Shown here piece after piece: positions 17,425 to 25,355 of a stretch of 64,000 nucleotides of DNA. Both the position numbers and the translations under genes were made by a program. This stretch comes from Microbacterium sp. STN6 (lineage in GTDB: Bacteria; Actinomycetota; Actinomycetes; Actinomycetales; Microbacteriaceae): contig NZ_JAPMIT010000002.1 in NCBI RefSeq assembly GCF_026410545.1, positions 744,001-808,000 of the forward strand, written 5' to 3'. The notes beneath the pieces were generated by a model. It was not told the DNA's origin and made no database searches. It saw only the letters and a list, made by a program, of their open reading frames with translations. The first letter of the stretch is position 1. Each line of letters opens with the position of its first letter.

Positions 17425-17868
17425 GTGAGCAGTACCAGAGCGTCAAGATCCAGCGCCGCCATCGCACCGAGCAGCTACCCAGGGGAGCGGTTGGGCCTGC
17501 CCGATCACGGCCGCCATTCGATCGGCCGCGCGGGCAGGCGCATCGCAGCGCTCGCGATCGACTGGGCGATCGCAACGGTCGTCTCGTTCCTGTTCTTCTC
17601 GAACCGGTCGTGGGCCGACCTCGATTCCTGGGCGACGCTGCTCGTCTTCGCCGCGCTCCAGGTCGTCTTCATTCCGACCATCGGCGGTGGCATCGGGCAC
17701 CGCATCGTCGGCCTTCGCGTGGTGAACGTGCGCGGCGGCTGGGTCGGCGTGTGGCGGCCGGTCGTGCGAACGGCGCTTCTGGCGATCGTGATTCCCGCGC
17801 TCGTGTGGGATTCCGACCAGCGCGGCTTCCACGACAAGGTGGCGGGAACGGCGCTGATCCGCGGCTGA
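17425..17868 (+). CDS. RDD-family membrane protein
   Basis: This 147-aa protein has an RDD domain: an Arg-rich entry (GRAGRRIAALAIDWAIA) leads into a first membrane helix, a second helix follows (LLVFAALQVVFIPTI), then the conserved GHRIVGLRVVNVRG stretch, a third helix (RTALLAIVIPALVW) and the RGFHDKVAGT end. The function of such small RDD proteins is unknown; ion or solute exchange has been proposed for relatives. It sits between glnA and the DUF4191 gene, a recalled actinobacterial order. GTG 17425 is supported by the -10 box six bases upstream. Confidence 0.85.
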   Translation: MSSTRASRSSAAIAPSSYPGERLGLPDHGRHSIGRAGRRIAALAIDWAIATVVSFLFFSNRSWADLDSWATLLVFAALQVVFIPTIGGGIGHRIVGLRVVNVRGGWVGVWRPVVRTALLAIVIPALVWDSDQRGFHDKVAGTALIRG

Positions 17869-17912
17869 CCTGTGCGCTTCGCAGCGCAGACAGGCTCTCG
17901 GACGCAGGAGCC
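17869..17912. terminator. hairpins between convergent RDD and DUF4191 genes
   Basis: CCTGTGCGCT and AGCGCAGACAGG (17869-17894) form a stem with one bulged base around a TCGC loop. A second weaker stem GGCTC/GAGCC follows. There is no U-run, so this would be an intrinsic stop of the GC-rich type. Confidence 0.5.
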
Positions 17913-17928
17913 GAGCAGCGGGCCCGGT

Positions 17929-18630
17929 TCAGGCGCGCTTGGCGCGGACCTTACGGGGGTCGATGCCCTTCGGGATCGGCAATTGCTTGCCCGGCAGCGA
18001 CTCGAGCCGGTTGCTCACGGCGAGCACCTCGGTCTTCGTGAGCTGGGGCTTGATCTTCGCGAGCCGGCGCGCGACCTTGTGCAGCGGCACGGCGTCCGCA
18101 TCCGGCCCGACGCTCAGCGTCGTCACCTGCACGTTCGGCAGAACCTTTGCGACACGGCGTCGCTCTTCGTCAACCATGCGGTTCGTGCGGCTCGCCGGAC
18201 CCTCGCCGATCAGCACCACGCCACCGCGGCCCACGGCCCGGTACACGGCGTCCTGTGTCTTGCCGTTGACGGCGACGGGCATTTCGCTGCCCCGCCAGCC
18301 GCGCTTCAACGAGCTGCGCAGCACGGCGCCCACCGCGCCCGGCTTGCCCTCGATCTGCGAGTACGCGGCCTTCTCGGCGCGCCGGCCCAGAATGATGAGG
18401 GCAGCGAGGATTCCCGCCATGACGCCGACGAGCACCCAGAGCACCACGTTGAGCACGTTGCCCTCGGAGAAGAAGAGTGCGAGCAGCACGCCCACGATCA
18501 CCGGCCCGAAGAATCCTGCGGCGATATACCAGATGGCGCGGTTGTCGTACCGCCGTGTCATCTGGAAGACCTGCCACATCTGCTTCAGGCGGCCGGGCTC
18601 TTTCGTCGCAGACGTATCCTTACGTGCCAT
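17929..18630 (-). CDS. DUF4191 membrane protein
   Basis: This 233-aa protein has a basic cytosolic N-terminus (MARKDTSATKEPGRLKQMWQVFQMTRR), two adjacent membrane helices (about 33-50 and 55-80) and a soluble C-terminal domain with GRGGVVLIGEGP, matching DUF4191. The function is unknown. It lies next to lipA, as in other actinobacteria. ATG 18630 is preferred over an upstream ATG because TATCCT lies seven bases before it (leaderless) and the N-terminus matches the family. Confidence 0.88.
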   Translation of the reverse strand: MARKDTSATKEPGRLKQMWQVFQMTRRYDNRAIWYIAAGFFGPVIVGVLLALFFSEGNVLNVVLWVLVGVMAGILAALIILGRRAEKAAYSQIEGKPGAVGAVLRSSLKRGWRGSEMPVAVNGKTQDAVYRAVGRGGVVLIGEGPASRTNRMVDEERRRVAKVLPNVQVTTLSVGPDADAVPLHKVARRLAKIKPQLTKTEVLAVSNRLESLPGKQLPIPKGIDPRKVRAKRA

Positions 18631-18637
18631 GGTCACA

Positions 18638-18643
18638 AGGATA
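18638..18643 (-). promoter_or_regulatory. leaderless -10 box of the DUF4191 gene
   Basis: TATCCT on the minus strand ends seven bases before the ATG at 18630. Confidence 0.5.
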
Positions 18644-18679
18644 CCGGCTGCGGATGGCCCCCATGTCGCACGTTCGCCC

Positions 18680-19774
18680 TCAGGAGACGGCCTGGTTGAA
18701 CCCGGTTGTGGCGTCGGCGAGCGGGCGGAGCTCACTCGGGATCTCGCGCCCCGAGGCGACCATCGACTGCGCCCAGAGGCGACCGGCGCGGTATGACGAA
18801 CGCACGAGCGGCCCGGCGAGCACGCCGAGGAACCCGATCTCCTCGGCCTCCGTCCGGATCTCCACGAACTCCGCGGGCGGGAGCCAGCGGGCGACGGGCA
18901 GGTGTCGCGGCGAGGGTCGCAGGTACTGGGTCACGGTGATGATATCGGTGCCTGCGTCCCGAAGATCCCGCAGCGCCTGGCTGATCTCGTGCCGCTCCTC
19001 GCCCATTCCCAGAATCAGGTTGGACTTTGTGATCAGCCCCGCCGCGCGCGCCTGCCCGATCACGTCGAGCGAGCGTTCGTAACGGAACGCCGGCCGAATG
19101 CGCTTGAACAGCCTCGGCACCGTCTCCACGTTGTGCGCGAACACCTCGGGCCGCGCCTCGAACACCTCATTCAGCAGCTCGGGCTTGCCGGAGAAGTCGG
19201 TGGCGAGCAGCTCGACACCCGTTCCCGGATTCCGGGCATGGATGCGCCGCACCGTCTCGGCGTGAAGCCACGCGCCCTCATCGGGCAGGTCATCGCGCGC
19301 CACGCCCGTGACCGTCGCGTAGCGCAGCCGCATCGCGGCCACCGACTCCGCTACGCGCCGAGGCTCGTCTTCGTCGAACGCGGCGGGCTTGCCGGTGTCG
19401 ATCTGGCAGAAGTCACAGCGGCGAGTGCACTGGGCGCCGCCGATCAGGAACGTGGCCTCCCTGTCCTCCCAGCACTCGAAGATGTTCGGGCAGCCGGCCT
19501 CCTGGCATACCGTGTGCAGGTTCTCCGTGCTCACCAGCTCCTGAAGCTGCCGGTACTCCGGACCCATGCGAGCACGCGTCTTGATCCACTCGGGCTTGCG
19601 TTCGATGGGGGTCGACGCGTTGCGAATCTCGAGCCTCAACAGTTTGCGGCCGTGCGCCACGGCACCTGCACCCGTGCTGCTCGTGCCTGCGCCGGTCATG
19701 CCTGCCCCGGTCATGCCTGCGCCGGTCATGCCTGCCCCGGTCATGCCTGCCCCGGTCATGCCTGCCCCGGTCAT
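18680..19774 (-). CDS. lipA: lipoyl synthase with an MTGAG-repeat N-terminus
   Basis: This 364-aa radical-SAM enzyme inserts two sulfurs into octanoyl groups on E2 and GcvH proteins. The auxiliary cluster ligands are in [14 protein letters not shown] (C-x4-C-x5-C), the radical-SAM cluster in CTRRCDFC, and the C-terminal RSSYRAG supplies the serine ligand. The N-terminus is six MTGAG units encoded by a 15-bp tandem repeat. Each unit has its own in-frame ATG (19774, 19759, 19744, 19729, 19714, 19699), so the true start is uncertain. The first ATG overlaps the lipB stop (ATGA) and is used here. Conserved sequence begins only near [10 protein letters not shown]. It acts downstream of LipB on the SucB made nearby. 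Confidence 0.93.
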   Translation of the reverse strand: MTGAGMTGAGMTGAGMTGAGMTGAGMTGAGTSSTGAGAVAHGRKLLRLEIRNASTPIERKPEWIKTRARMGPEYRQLQELVSTENLHTVCQEAGCPNIFECWEDREATFLIGGAQCTRRCDFCQIDTGKPAAFDEDEPRRVAESVAAMRLRYATVTGVARDDLPDEGAWLHAETVRRIHARNPGTGVELLATDFSGKPELLNEVFEARPEVFAHNVETVPRLFKRIRPAFRYERSLDVIGQARAAGLITKSNLILGMGEERHEISQALRDLRDAGTDIITVTQYLRPSPRHLPVARWLPPAEFVEIRTEAEEIGFLGVLAGPLVRSSYRAGRLWAQSMVASGREIPSELRPLADATTGFNQAVS

Positions 19775-19840
19775 GCCTGCCCCGCCCGAGCCTGCGCTGT
19801 TGCTGCCTGCGCTGGTGCTGCCTGAGCCGCCGCCACCTGC
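19676..19840. repeat. 15-bp minisatellite spanning the lipB/lipA junction
   Basis: Eleven 15-bp units each end in CCTGC or a close variant. The six central units (19691-19780) differ only at one base (GCCGGTCATGCCTGC or CCCGGTCATGCCTGC), while the flanking ones are degenerate. Read on the minus strand, the array gives alanine/glutamine-rich pentads at the end of lipB and MTGAG pentads at the start of lipA. The lipB stop lies inside the first central unit. Confidence 0.93.
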
Positions 19841-20496
19841 CCAGCCGACACCAGCGCTCCGGCCGTATACGCATCCCAGGCCTTGGCGAAGACGCGCCGG
19901 AGAACCGGTGCGACGGCCCAGGGCGATACGGGCCTGCCCCGTTCAACGCTCATGGTGGTCGTGACCGCATCCGCGATCCCGCAGGCCACGATGTTTTCGT
20001 ACGGCTCGAGGGAGTTGTCGCAATTCAGCGCGAAGCCGTGCATCGTGACGCCTCTGGCCGTGCGGATGCCGACGGCGGCGATCTTGCGGTCGGGGCCCTT
20101 TCCGGTGATCCAGACGCCGCTTCTGCCCTCGACCTGCGTGCCCGCGATACCGAACTCGCCGAGCACGTCGATGAGTACCCGCTCAAGCAGTCGCACGTAG
20201 CCGACCACGTCGACCGGCTCGGGCAGCTTCAGAATCGGGTAGCCCACGAGTTGGCCCGGCCCGTGCCAGGTGATCTTGCCGCCGCGGTCGACGTCGATCA
20301 CCGGTGACCCGTCTCGGGGTCTTTCCGAATCCTCGGTGCGTCTGCCCGCGGTGTAGACGCTGGGGTGCTCGAGGAGCATGACGGTGTCTGGCGCCCGGCC
20401 CTCGGCGACGGCGGCGTGCAGGGCACGCTGCTGCTCGAGGGCCTCGATGTACGGCACGGAGTTGGCGCTTAGCCCCGTGACGACGAAGTCGACCAC
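19771..20496 (-). CDS. lipB: octanoyl-[ACP]:protein N-octanoyltransferase
   Basis: This 241-aa enzyme moves octanoate from acyl carrier protein to lipoyl domains. Family motifs are [46 protein letters not shown] with the catalytic Lys, and [11 protein letters not shown] with the catalytic Cys. The last 25 residues ([22 protein letters not shown]) are alanine/glutamine pentads from the minisatellite and are absent from typical LipB. The GTG start follows TAGGCT by six bases. The stop overlaps the lipA start. Confidence 0.94.
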   Translation of the reverse strand: MVDFVVTGLSANSVPYIEALEQQRALHAAVAEGRAPDTVMLLEHPSVYTAGRRTEDSERPRDGSPVIDVDRGGKITWHGPGQLVGYPILKLPEPVDVVGYVRLLERVLIDVLGEFGIAGTQVEGRSGVWITGKGPDRKIAAVGIRTARGVTMHGFALNCDNSLEPYENIVACGIADAVTTTMSVERGRPVSPWAVAPVLRRVFAKAWDAYTAGALVSAGQVAAAQAAPAQAATAQARAGQA

Positions 20497-20502
20497 CGTG
20501 CA

Positions 20503-20508
20503 AGCCTA
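20503..20508 (-). promoter_or_regulatory. leaderless -10 box of lipB
   Basis: TAGGCT on the minus strand ends six bases before the GTG at 20496. It would drive lipB-lipA. Confidence 0.5.
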
Positions 20509-20607
20509 ACCGAGCGCTCACTCTGCACGACGGAATGTTTCGTCCGCGCATCCACAAACCGGGCTCTGCGCGGGTTGCGGCCGCGTCAGCGCACAAGACT
20601 GTCGCCT

Positions 20608-22185
20608 GTGAGACGACGACCGCGAGAGCAACCTGAGACGGCACGAGGCGAGACGACGGATGGCGCCGACGGCGCATGGCTGGCCGGCTATCGCGTGCTG
20701 CGTCGCCTCGGGGCCGGCAGCCGCGCCACCGTGTACCTCGGTCACGCGGGGGAGTCGAACGACGCCGCGCCGGCGCAGGTGGCGCTGAAAGTCTTCTCCG
20801 AGCGGGCGGATCGCGGCAGCATCGACGTGGAGCTCGAGGCGCTCGACCGCGTCGAGAGCGAGCATGTGGTCAAACTGATCGACGTGGACTCCGGCCCCGA
20901 ACGGCCGACCTGCCTTGTGCTCGAGCGGCTCGACGCGACGCCCGTGGCGGCGGTGCTCGGCTCACGCACGCTGCTGCCCGGTGAAGCGGTCACCATCGCG
21001 ATCTCGGTGTGTCGCGGCGTCTGCGACCTCCTCGACGCCGGGTTCAGCCACGAAGCGCTTCGTCTCGGTTGCGTCTTTCTCGCGCACGATGGCAGACCCG
21101 TCGTCGCCGGACTTGGTCATGCTGCGGCACTCGGCCGGGGCCGCTCGGAGCAGCACGACGCAGAACGCCGCTGCCTCGCCGCTCTCGCTGAACTGGTCGA
21201 CGACCTCGCCCTGTTCCTCGCGCCCGGCGATCGGGCCCACTTTGCACGAACGGTGGCATGGATGCGCGCACTCAGCAGCACGGCAGTACCACTGCCCGGC
21301 GACTGGCGGGCAGCGCTGGAGGAGCGTCTGTTCTCATCGGCGGCGCCACGTGCGCTGATCGATGCAGCACTCGCCGTACCGAGAGCGTCGCCGGAGCGCG
21401 TGCGCTACCGCACGGCCGTCGCGGGTGAGCCCGCCGCACCGCTCGAACAGCCGCCGTCGAGGAAGGCATTGCGGGAACCCGAGCCGGGCATGATCGCGTC
21501 GGGCATACGGCGTGTCGCCAGCGCCGCGCACGGGCTGCTCGAGGGTCGTCCGCTGCTCTCCTCAGTGCGCGCCTCGCTGCTGCGACGCCTGGCCGCACGG
21601 CGCCGTCCACTCATCGTCGCCTCGATCCTCGGCGGCGGGCTCCTGGTGCTCGTGCTCGCTCTCGTGCCGCCGTCTGCAGCGCACGAGAGCGCACGCGGCT
21701 CGGCATCCGCTCGCGCCGCAACGCCTGCGCCATCGGTGTCCGGGGGTGCACCTGCCCGAACCTCCGGGTCGAAACTCACAGCGCCCCCTCGCCCCGGCCC
21801 TACCGCGAACCCGGCCATCGCCGCCGACGATCCGGTCGCGGCCGCCACCGCTCTGTTGGGAGAACGGCGCGCCTGCCTGAGCAGGCAAGACGCCGCGCTC
21901 GCCTGTCTCGACGGCGTCGACGACGCGCTCTCACCGCTCCTCGAGTCGGACCGCCGCTATCTGGGTACGCGAGCAGCGCAGACCGCGCGTGGCAATGAGC
22001 CCGGCTCAGCGGTGACCTACGACGGCTACGCCGTGTCCCTCATTCAGCGCACGGGCGGCTCGGCGCTGATCGAGCTCGCGCCACCGGCATCCGACGCCCC
22101 TGGCAGGCAGACGCAAAAGCCGGCCTCGCTCCTGGTGATCCAGGGCGAGACCGGCTGGCGTCTTCGAGAGATCTTCGCCGATTGA
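20608..22185 (+). CDS. membrane-anchored Ser/Thr pseudokinase-like protein
   Basis: This 525-aa protein has a protein-kinase-like N-lobe: YRVLRRLGAGSRATVYLG glycine loop, VALKVF with Lys61, and hinge-like CLVLERLD. The catalytic loop has lost its function: where HRDxKPxNV is expected it reads SHEALRLGCVFL, and DFG is replaced by AGLG. Catalysis is therefore unlikely. A single membrane helix (about 334-357, IVASILGGGLLVLVLALV) leads to a Pro/Ala/Ser-rich spacer and a small outer domain (about 420-525) with a cysteine pair in RRACLSRQDAALACL. GTG 20608 is chosen over TTG 20575. Divergent from lipB and convergent with sucB, it might sense envelope signals, but no partner is visible. Confidence 0.72.
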   Translation: MRRRPREQPETARGETTDGADGAWLAGYRVLRRLGAGSRATVYLGHAGESNDAAPAQVALKVFSERADRGSIDVELEALDRVESEHVVKLIDVDSGPERPTCLVLERLDATPVAAVLGSRTLLPGEAVTIAISVCRGVCDLLDAGFSHEALRLGCVFLAHDGRPVVAGLGHAAALGRGRSEQHDAERRCLAALAELVDDLALFLAPGDRAHFARTVAWMRALSSTAVPLPGDWRAALEERLFSSAAPRALIDAALAVPRASPERVRYRTAVAGEPAAPLEQPPSRKALREPEPGMIASGIRRVASAAHGLLEGRPLLSSVRASLLRRLAARRRPLIVASILGGGLLVLVLALVPPSAAHESARGSASARAATPAPSVSGGAPARTSGSKLTAPPRPGPTANPAIAADDPVAAATALLGERRACLSRQDAALACLDGVDDALSPLLESDRRYLGTRAAQTARGNEPGSAVTYDGYAVSLIQRTGGSALIELAPPASDAPGRQTQKPASLLVIQGETGWRLREIFAD

Positions 22186-22200
22186 GCGGCGAAGGCGTGA

Positions 22201-23808
22201 TCAGATGCCGAGATTCTCCTCGAATGCGGCCTGCTCGAGCCTGGTCTTGACCGCGCCGAGGAACCGGGCGGCATCCGCACCATCGACGATGCGATGGTCG
22301 TACGACAGCGCAAGGTACACGGTCGATCGCACGGCGATGGCGTCGGTACCGTCAACCGACACGATGGCCGGCCGCTTCGTGACGACGCCAGTGCCAAGAA
22401 TCGCGACCTGCGGCAGGAATACGACGGGCGTGTCGAAGAGCGCGCCCCGCGATCCCGTGTTCGTGACCGTGAACGTGCCACCGGAAAGCTCGTCGGGCTT
22501 CAGGCGGTTGTCGCGTGTGCGCTCGGCGAGGTCGGCGATCTCTGTGGCGAGGTCAGCGATGGTGAGGGATGACGCGTCGCGGATCACCGGCGTCAGCAGA
22601 CCGCGCTCGGTGTCCACGGCCATGCAGACGTTCTCGTGGTCCGGGTACACGATCGAGTCCCCGTCGATCGTCGCATTGATCACGGGATAGGTCTTGAGCG
22701 CCTCGGCGGCAGCAAGCGTGAAGAACGGCAGGAACGAGAGCTTGGCGCCGGTCTTCTCACGGAACTGCTCCTTGACCCGGTCGCGCAGGGCAGCCACGGC
22801 CGTCACATCCACCTCGACCACTGTCGTGAGCTGGGCGGACGCCTGCATCGAGGCCACGGCGCGTTCCGCGACGACCTTGCGCAGGCGGGACATCGGCTGG
22901 GTCGTGCCGCGCAACGGCGAGACTTCTGCTTCCGGCGCGTGCGCAGCCTGCGCAGCGGGGGCCGATGCGGCGCTCGCACTGAGGATGTCCTCCTTGCGGA
23001 TGCGACCGCCCACGCCCGTGCCCGTGATCGAGGCGAGGTCCACGCCCTGCTCATTGGCAAGCTTGCGGACGATGGGCGTCACGTAACCGGTGCCGCTGGA
23101 ATGCGAGGGTCCGCGGGGCGCGGCGGGCTGCTGTGCATCCGGCTGCGAGGCCGCGGGCTGTGCTGCCTCCGCCTGGGCCGGTGCCGACTCCGACGGCTGC
23201 TGCGGGGGGGCGGGCGGAGCCCACTGCTCTGACTGCTGCGGGGCGAGCGCGGCGGCTTCACGAGGGGCCTGCTGCTGCTCCTCCTGCTGCGTCTGCTGCT
23301 GCACCTGCGGCTCAGCCGGCGAAGCAGGTGCGGGCGCCGCGGCCGCCGGCGCAGGAGGAGTCGCGGGCGCCTCGGCGGCAGGTGCCTCGGTCGCCGGCTG
23401 CGCGGGTGCCTCGGTCGAGGGAACCTCGGCCGACTGCGGCTCGGCAACCGGCGCCTGCTGCTGCTCTGGTGCCTGCTGCTCCGGTGCCTGCTGCTCGGCT
23501 GCCTGCGGCTCCGGCGCCTGCTCGGCGGCGGACTCCTGAGCGGGCGCGGAGCCCTCCTGGCCGGCGCCCGAGCCGTCGCCGATGCGAGCAAGAACGCTTC
23601 CGACGTCTACCGTCTCGTCCTCCTGCACGAGGATCTCCTCGAGAACTCCGGAAATGGGAGACGGAATCTCCGTGTCGACCTTGTCGGTCGAGACCTCAAG
23701 CAGCGGCTCATCCACCTCGACGCGATCACCGACATTCTTCAACCAGCGGGTGACCGTGCCCTCCGTGACACTCTCGCCGAGTGCCGGGAGGCTGACGGAT
23801 TCGCTCAT
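22201..23808 (-). CDS. sucB: 2-oxoacid dehydrogenase E2 (dihydrolipoamide succinyltransferase)
   Basis: This 535-aa E2 has one lipoyl domain (1-75, Lys43 in STDKVDTEIPS), a very long Ala/Gln/Pro linker (about 80-225), a peripheral-subunit-binding domain (YVTPIVRKLANEQGVDL ... GTGVGGRIRKEDI) and the catalytic domain ending SYDHRIVDGADAARF with the catalytic His and Asp. It transfers acyl groups from E1 to CoA. In actinobacteria the SucB-like E2 may serve both pyruvate and 2-oxoglutarate complexes. AAAGGAGA precedes the ATG. lpd lies 68 bases upstream on the same strand, and the lipoylation genes lipB/lipA are close by. Confidence 0.94.
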   Translation of the reverse strand: MSESVSLPALGESVTEGTVTRWLKNVGDRVEVDEPLLEVSTDKVDTEIPSPISGVLEEILVQEDETVDVGSVLARIGDGSGAGQEGSAPAQESAAEQAPEPQAAEQQAPEQQAPEQQQAPVAEPQSAEVPSTEAPAQPATEAPAAEAPATPPAPAAAAPAPASPAEPQVQQQTQQEEQQQAPREAAALAPQQSEQWAPPAPPQQPSESAPAQAEAAQPAASQPDAQQPAAPRGPSHSSGTGYVTPIVRKLANEQGVDLASITGTGVGGRIRKEDILSASAASAPAAQAAHAPEAEVSPLRGTTQPMSRLRKVVAERAVASMQASAQLTTVVEVDVTAVAALRDRVKEQFREKTGAKLSFLPFFTLAAAEALKTYPVINATIDGDSIVYPDHENVCMAVDTERGLLTPVIRDASSLTIADLATEIADLAERTRDNRLKPDELSGGTFTVTNTGSRGALFDTPVVFLPQVAILGTGVVTKRPAIVSVDGTDAIAVRSTVYLALSYDHRIVDGADAARFLGAVKTRLEQAAFEENLGI

Positions 23809-23841
23809 GAGTTCGTCTCCTTTAAAGATCTCTTGACAATT

Positions 23842-23847
23842 AGCCTA
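23842..23847 (-). promoter_or_regulatory. -10 box of sucB
   Basis: TAGGCT in the lpd-sucB gap would give a leader of about 27 bases with AAAGGAGA, so sucB can be transcribed separately from lpd. Confidence 0.4.
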
Positions 23848-23876
23848 GTGCAGCGTGCGGTCGTCTCAGCGGGCGG

Positions 23877-25250
23877 CTACAGCGTGTGCAGCGGCTTGCC
23901 TGCGAGGTATAGGAACGCCTCGCCGAGAGCCTCGTTCTGGGTCGGGTGAGCGTGGATGAAGGGCGCGATGTCCTCCGGGTACGCCTCCCAATTGACCACG
24001 AGCTGCGCCTCGCCGATGAGCTCTCCTACGCGACCGCCGATCATGTGCATTCCGACGACGGGGCCGTCGTTGACACGCACGACCTTCACGGAACCGTTCG
24101 TGCCGAGAATCTCACTGCGACCGTTGCCCGCAAGGCTGTAGTCGTAGCTCGACACCTTGTCTGCACCGTACTTCTCGACCGCCTTCGCCTCACTGAGGCC
24201 GACGGAGGCGACCTCGGGGTCGCAGTACGTGACCTTGGGAATGTTGACGTCTTCGACGATGATCGGGTTCAGCCCGGCGATCTCCTCGGCAACGAAAATG
24301 CCCTGCTGGAAGCCGCGGTGTGCGAGTTGAAGGCCGGGAACGATGTCGCCGACCGCGTAGAGTCCGGGCACGCTCGTCTCGAGGCGCTCGTTCGTGAGAA
24401 CGAATCCGCGGTCCATCTTCACCCCGGCCTCTTCATAGCCGAGGCCCGCCGTCACGGGGCCACGGCCCACGGCCACGAGCAGCAGCTCAGCCTCGACCGT
24501 CTCGCCGTTCGTGAGCTTGACGACGACGCCGTTGTCATCCTGCGTGACCGACTCGAATGGCGTGCCAAGACGGAAGTCGATGCCGCGGCGGCGGAACGCA
24601 CGCTCGAGCGACTTGCTGATCGTCTCATCCTCGTTCGGCACGAGATGGGGCAGCGCCTCGATGATCGAGACGTCGGCGCCGAACGACTTCCAGACGCTGG
24701 CGAACTCGACGCCGATCACGCCGCCGCCGAGCACCGCGACCTTCTTCGGCACGAAGTCGAGCTGGAGCGCCTGCTCGCTCGTGATCACGCGGCCGCCGAT
24801 CTCGAGGCCGGGGAGGCTCTTCGAGAACGAGCCGGTCGCGAGGATGACGTTCTTGCCGACGTATGTGTCGTCGCCGACCTGCACGGTGGTCGCCGAGACG
24901 AGCTTGCCCTCACCGGCGACGGTCGTGATGCCGCGCGCCTTCACCAGCCCCTGCAGGCCCTTGTACTTCTTCGCGATCACGCCCTCGCGGTACGCCGTGA
25001 CCGCCTGGATGTCGATGCCCTCGAACGTGGCGGAAACACCGAACTTCGAGGAGTCCCGGGCGTAGTCGGCGACCTCTGCCGCGTGCAGCAGGGCCTTCGT
25101 CGGGATGCAGCCGCGGTGCAGACATGTGCCGCCGACCTTGTCCTTCTCGATGAGAGCGACGCTGAAACCGAGCTCAGTGGCCCGAAGCGCCGCCGCGTAG
25201 CCCCCGCTTCCCCCGCCGAGAACGACAATGTCAAAGTTCTGTTCGGACAC
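23877..25250 (-). CDS. lpdA: dihydrolipoyl dehydrogenase (E3)
   Basis: This 457-aa FAD disulfide oxidoreductase reoxidises dihydrolipoamide on E2 with NAD. FAD-binding GGGSGGYAA is near residue 12, the redox pair is in GGTCLHRGCIPTK (Cys43, Cys48), NAD-binding is GGGVIGVEFAS, and the C-terminal active-site base is in HAHPTQNEALGE. GTG 25250 is used because AAGGGAG lies eight bases before it and VSEQNFDIVVLG fits the family; an upstream ATG would add seven residues. It is followed by sucB and preceded by pepA on the same strand. Confidence 0.95.
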   Translation of the reverse strand: MSEQNFDIVVLGGGSGGYAAALRATELGFSVALIEKDKVGGTCLHRGCIPTKALLHAAEVADYARDSSKFGVSATFEGIDIQAVTAYREGVIAKKYKGLQGLVKARGITTVAGEGKLVSATTVQVGDDTYVGKNVILATGSFSKSLPGLEIGGRVITSEQALQLDFVPKKVAVLGGGVIGVEFASVWKSFGADVSIIEALPHLVPNEDETISKSLERAFRRRGIDFRLGTPFESVTQDDNGVVVKLTNGETVEAELLLVAVGRGPVTAGLGYEEAGVKMDRGFVLTNERLETSVPGLYAVGDIVPGLQLAHRGFQQGIFVAEEIAGLNPIIVEDVNIPKVTYCDPEVASVGLSEAKAVEKYGADKVSSYDYSLAGNGRSEILGTNGSVKVVRVNDGPVVGMHMIGGRVGELIGEAQLVVNWEAYPEDIAPFIHAHPTQNEALGEAFLYLAGKPLHTL

Positions 25251-25355
25251 CCAGCAACTCCCTTGCCCCAAAAGGTTGTGTCACGCGCATTCGAAGGATT
25301 CGGTTACCCGCGAACGCGGCATGATCGGCAGGCTTTTCCCGCCCATAAGACCTTA

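Noticed and set aside
19676-19840. Regular repeats as a CRISPR array
   Set aside because: The 15-bp units are directly abutting, without spacers, and are in frame with lipA and lipB; no cas genes are present.
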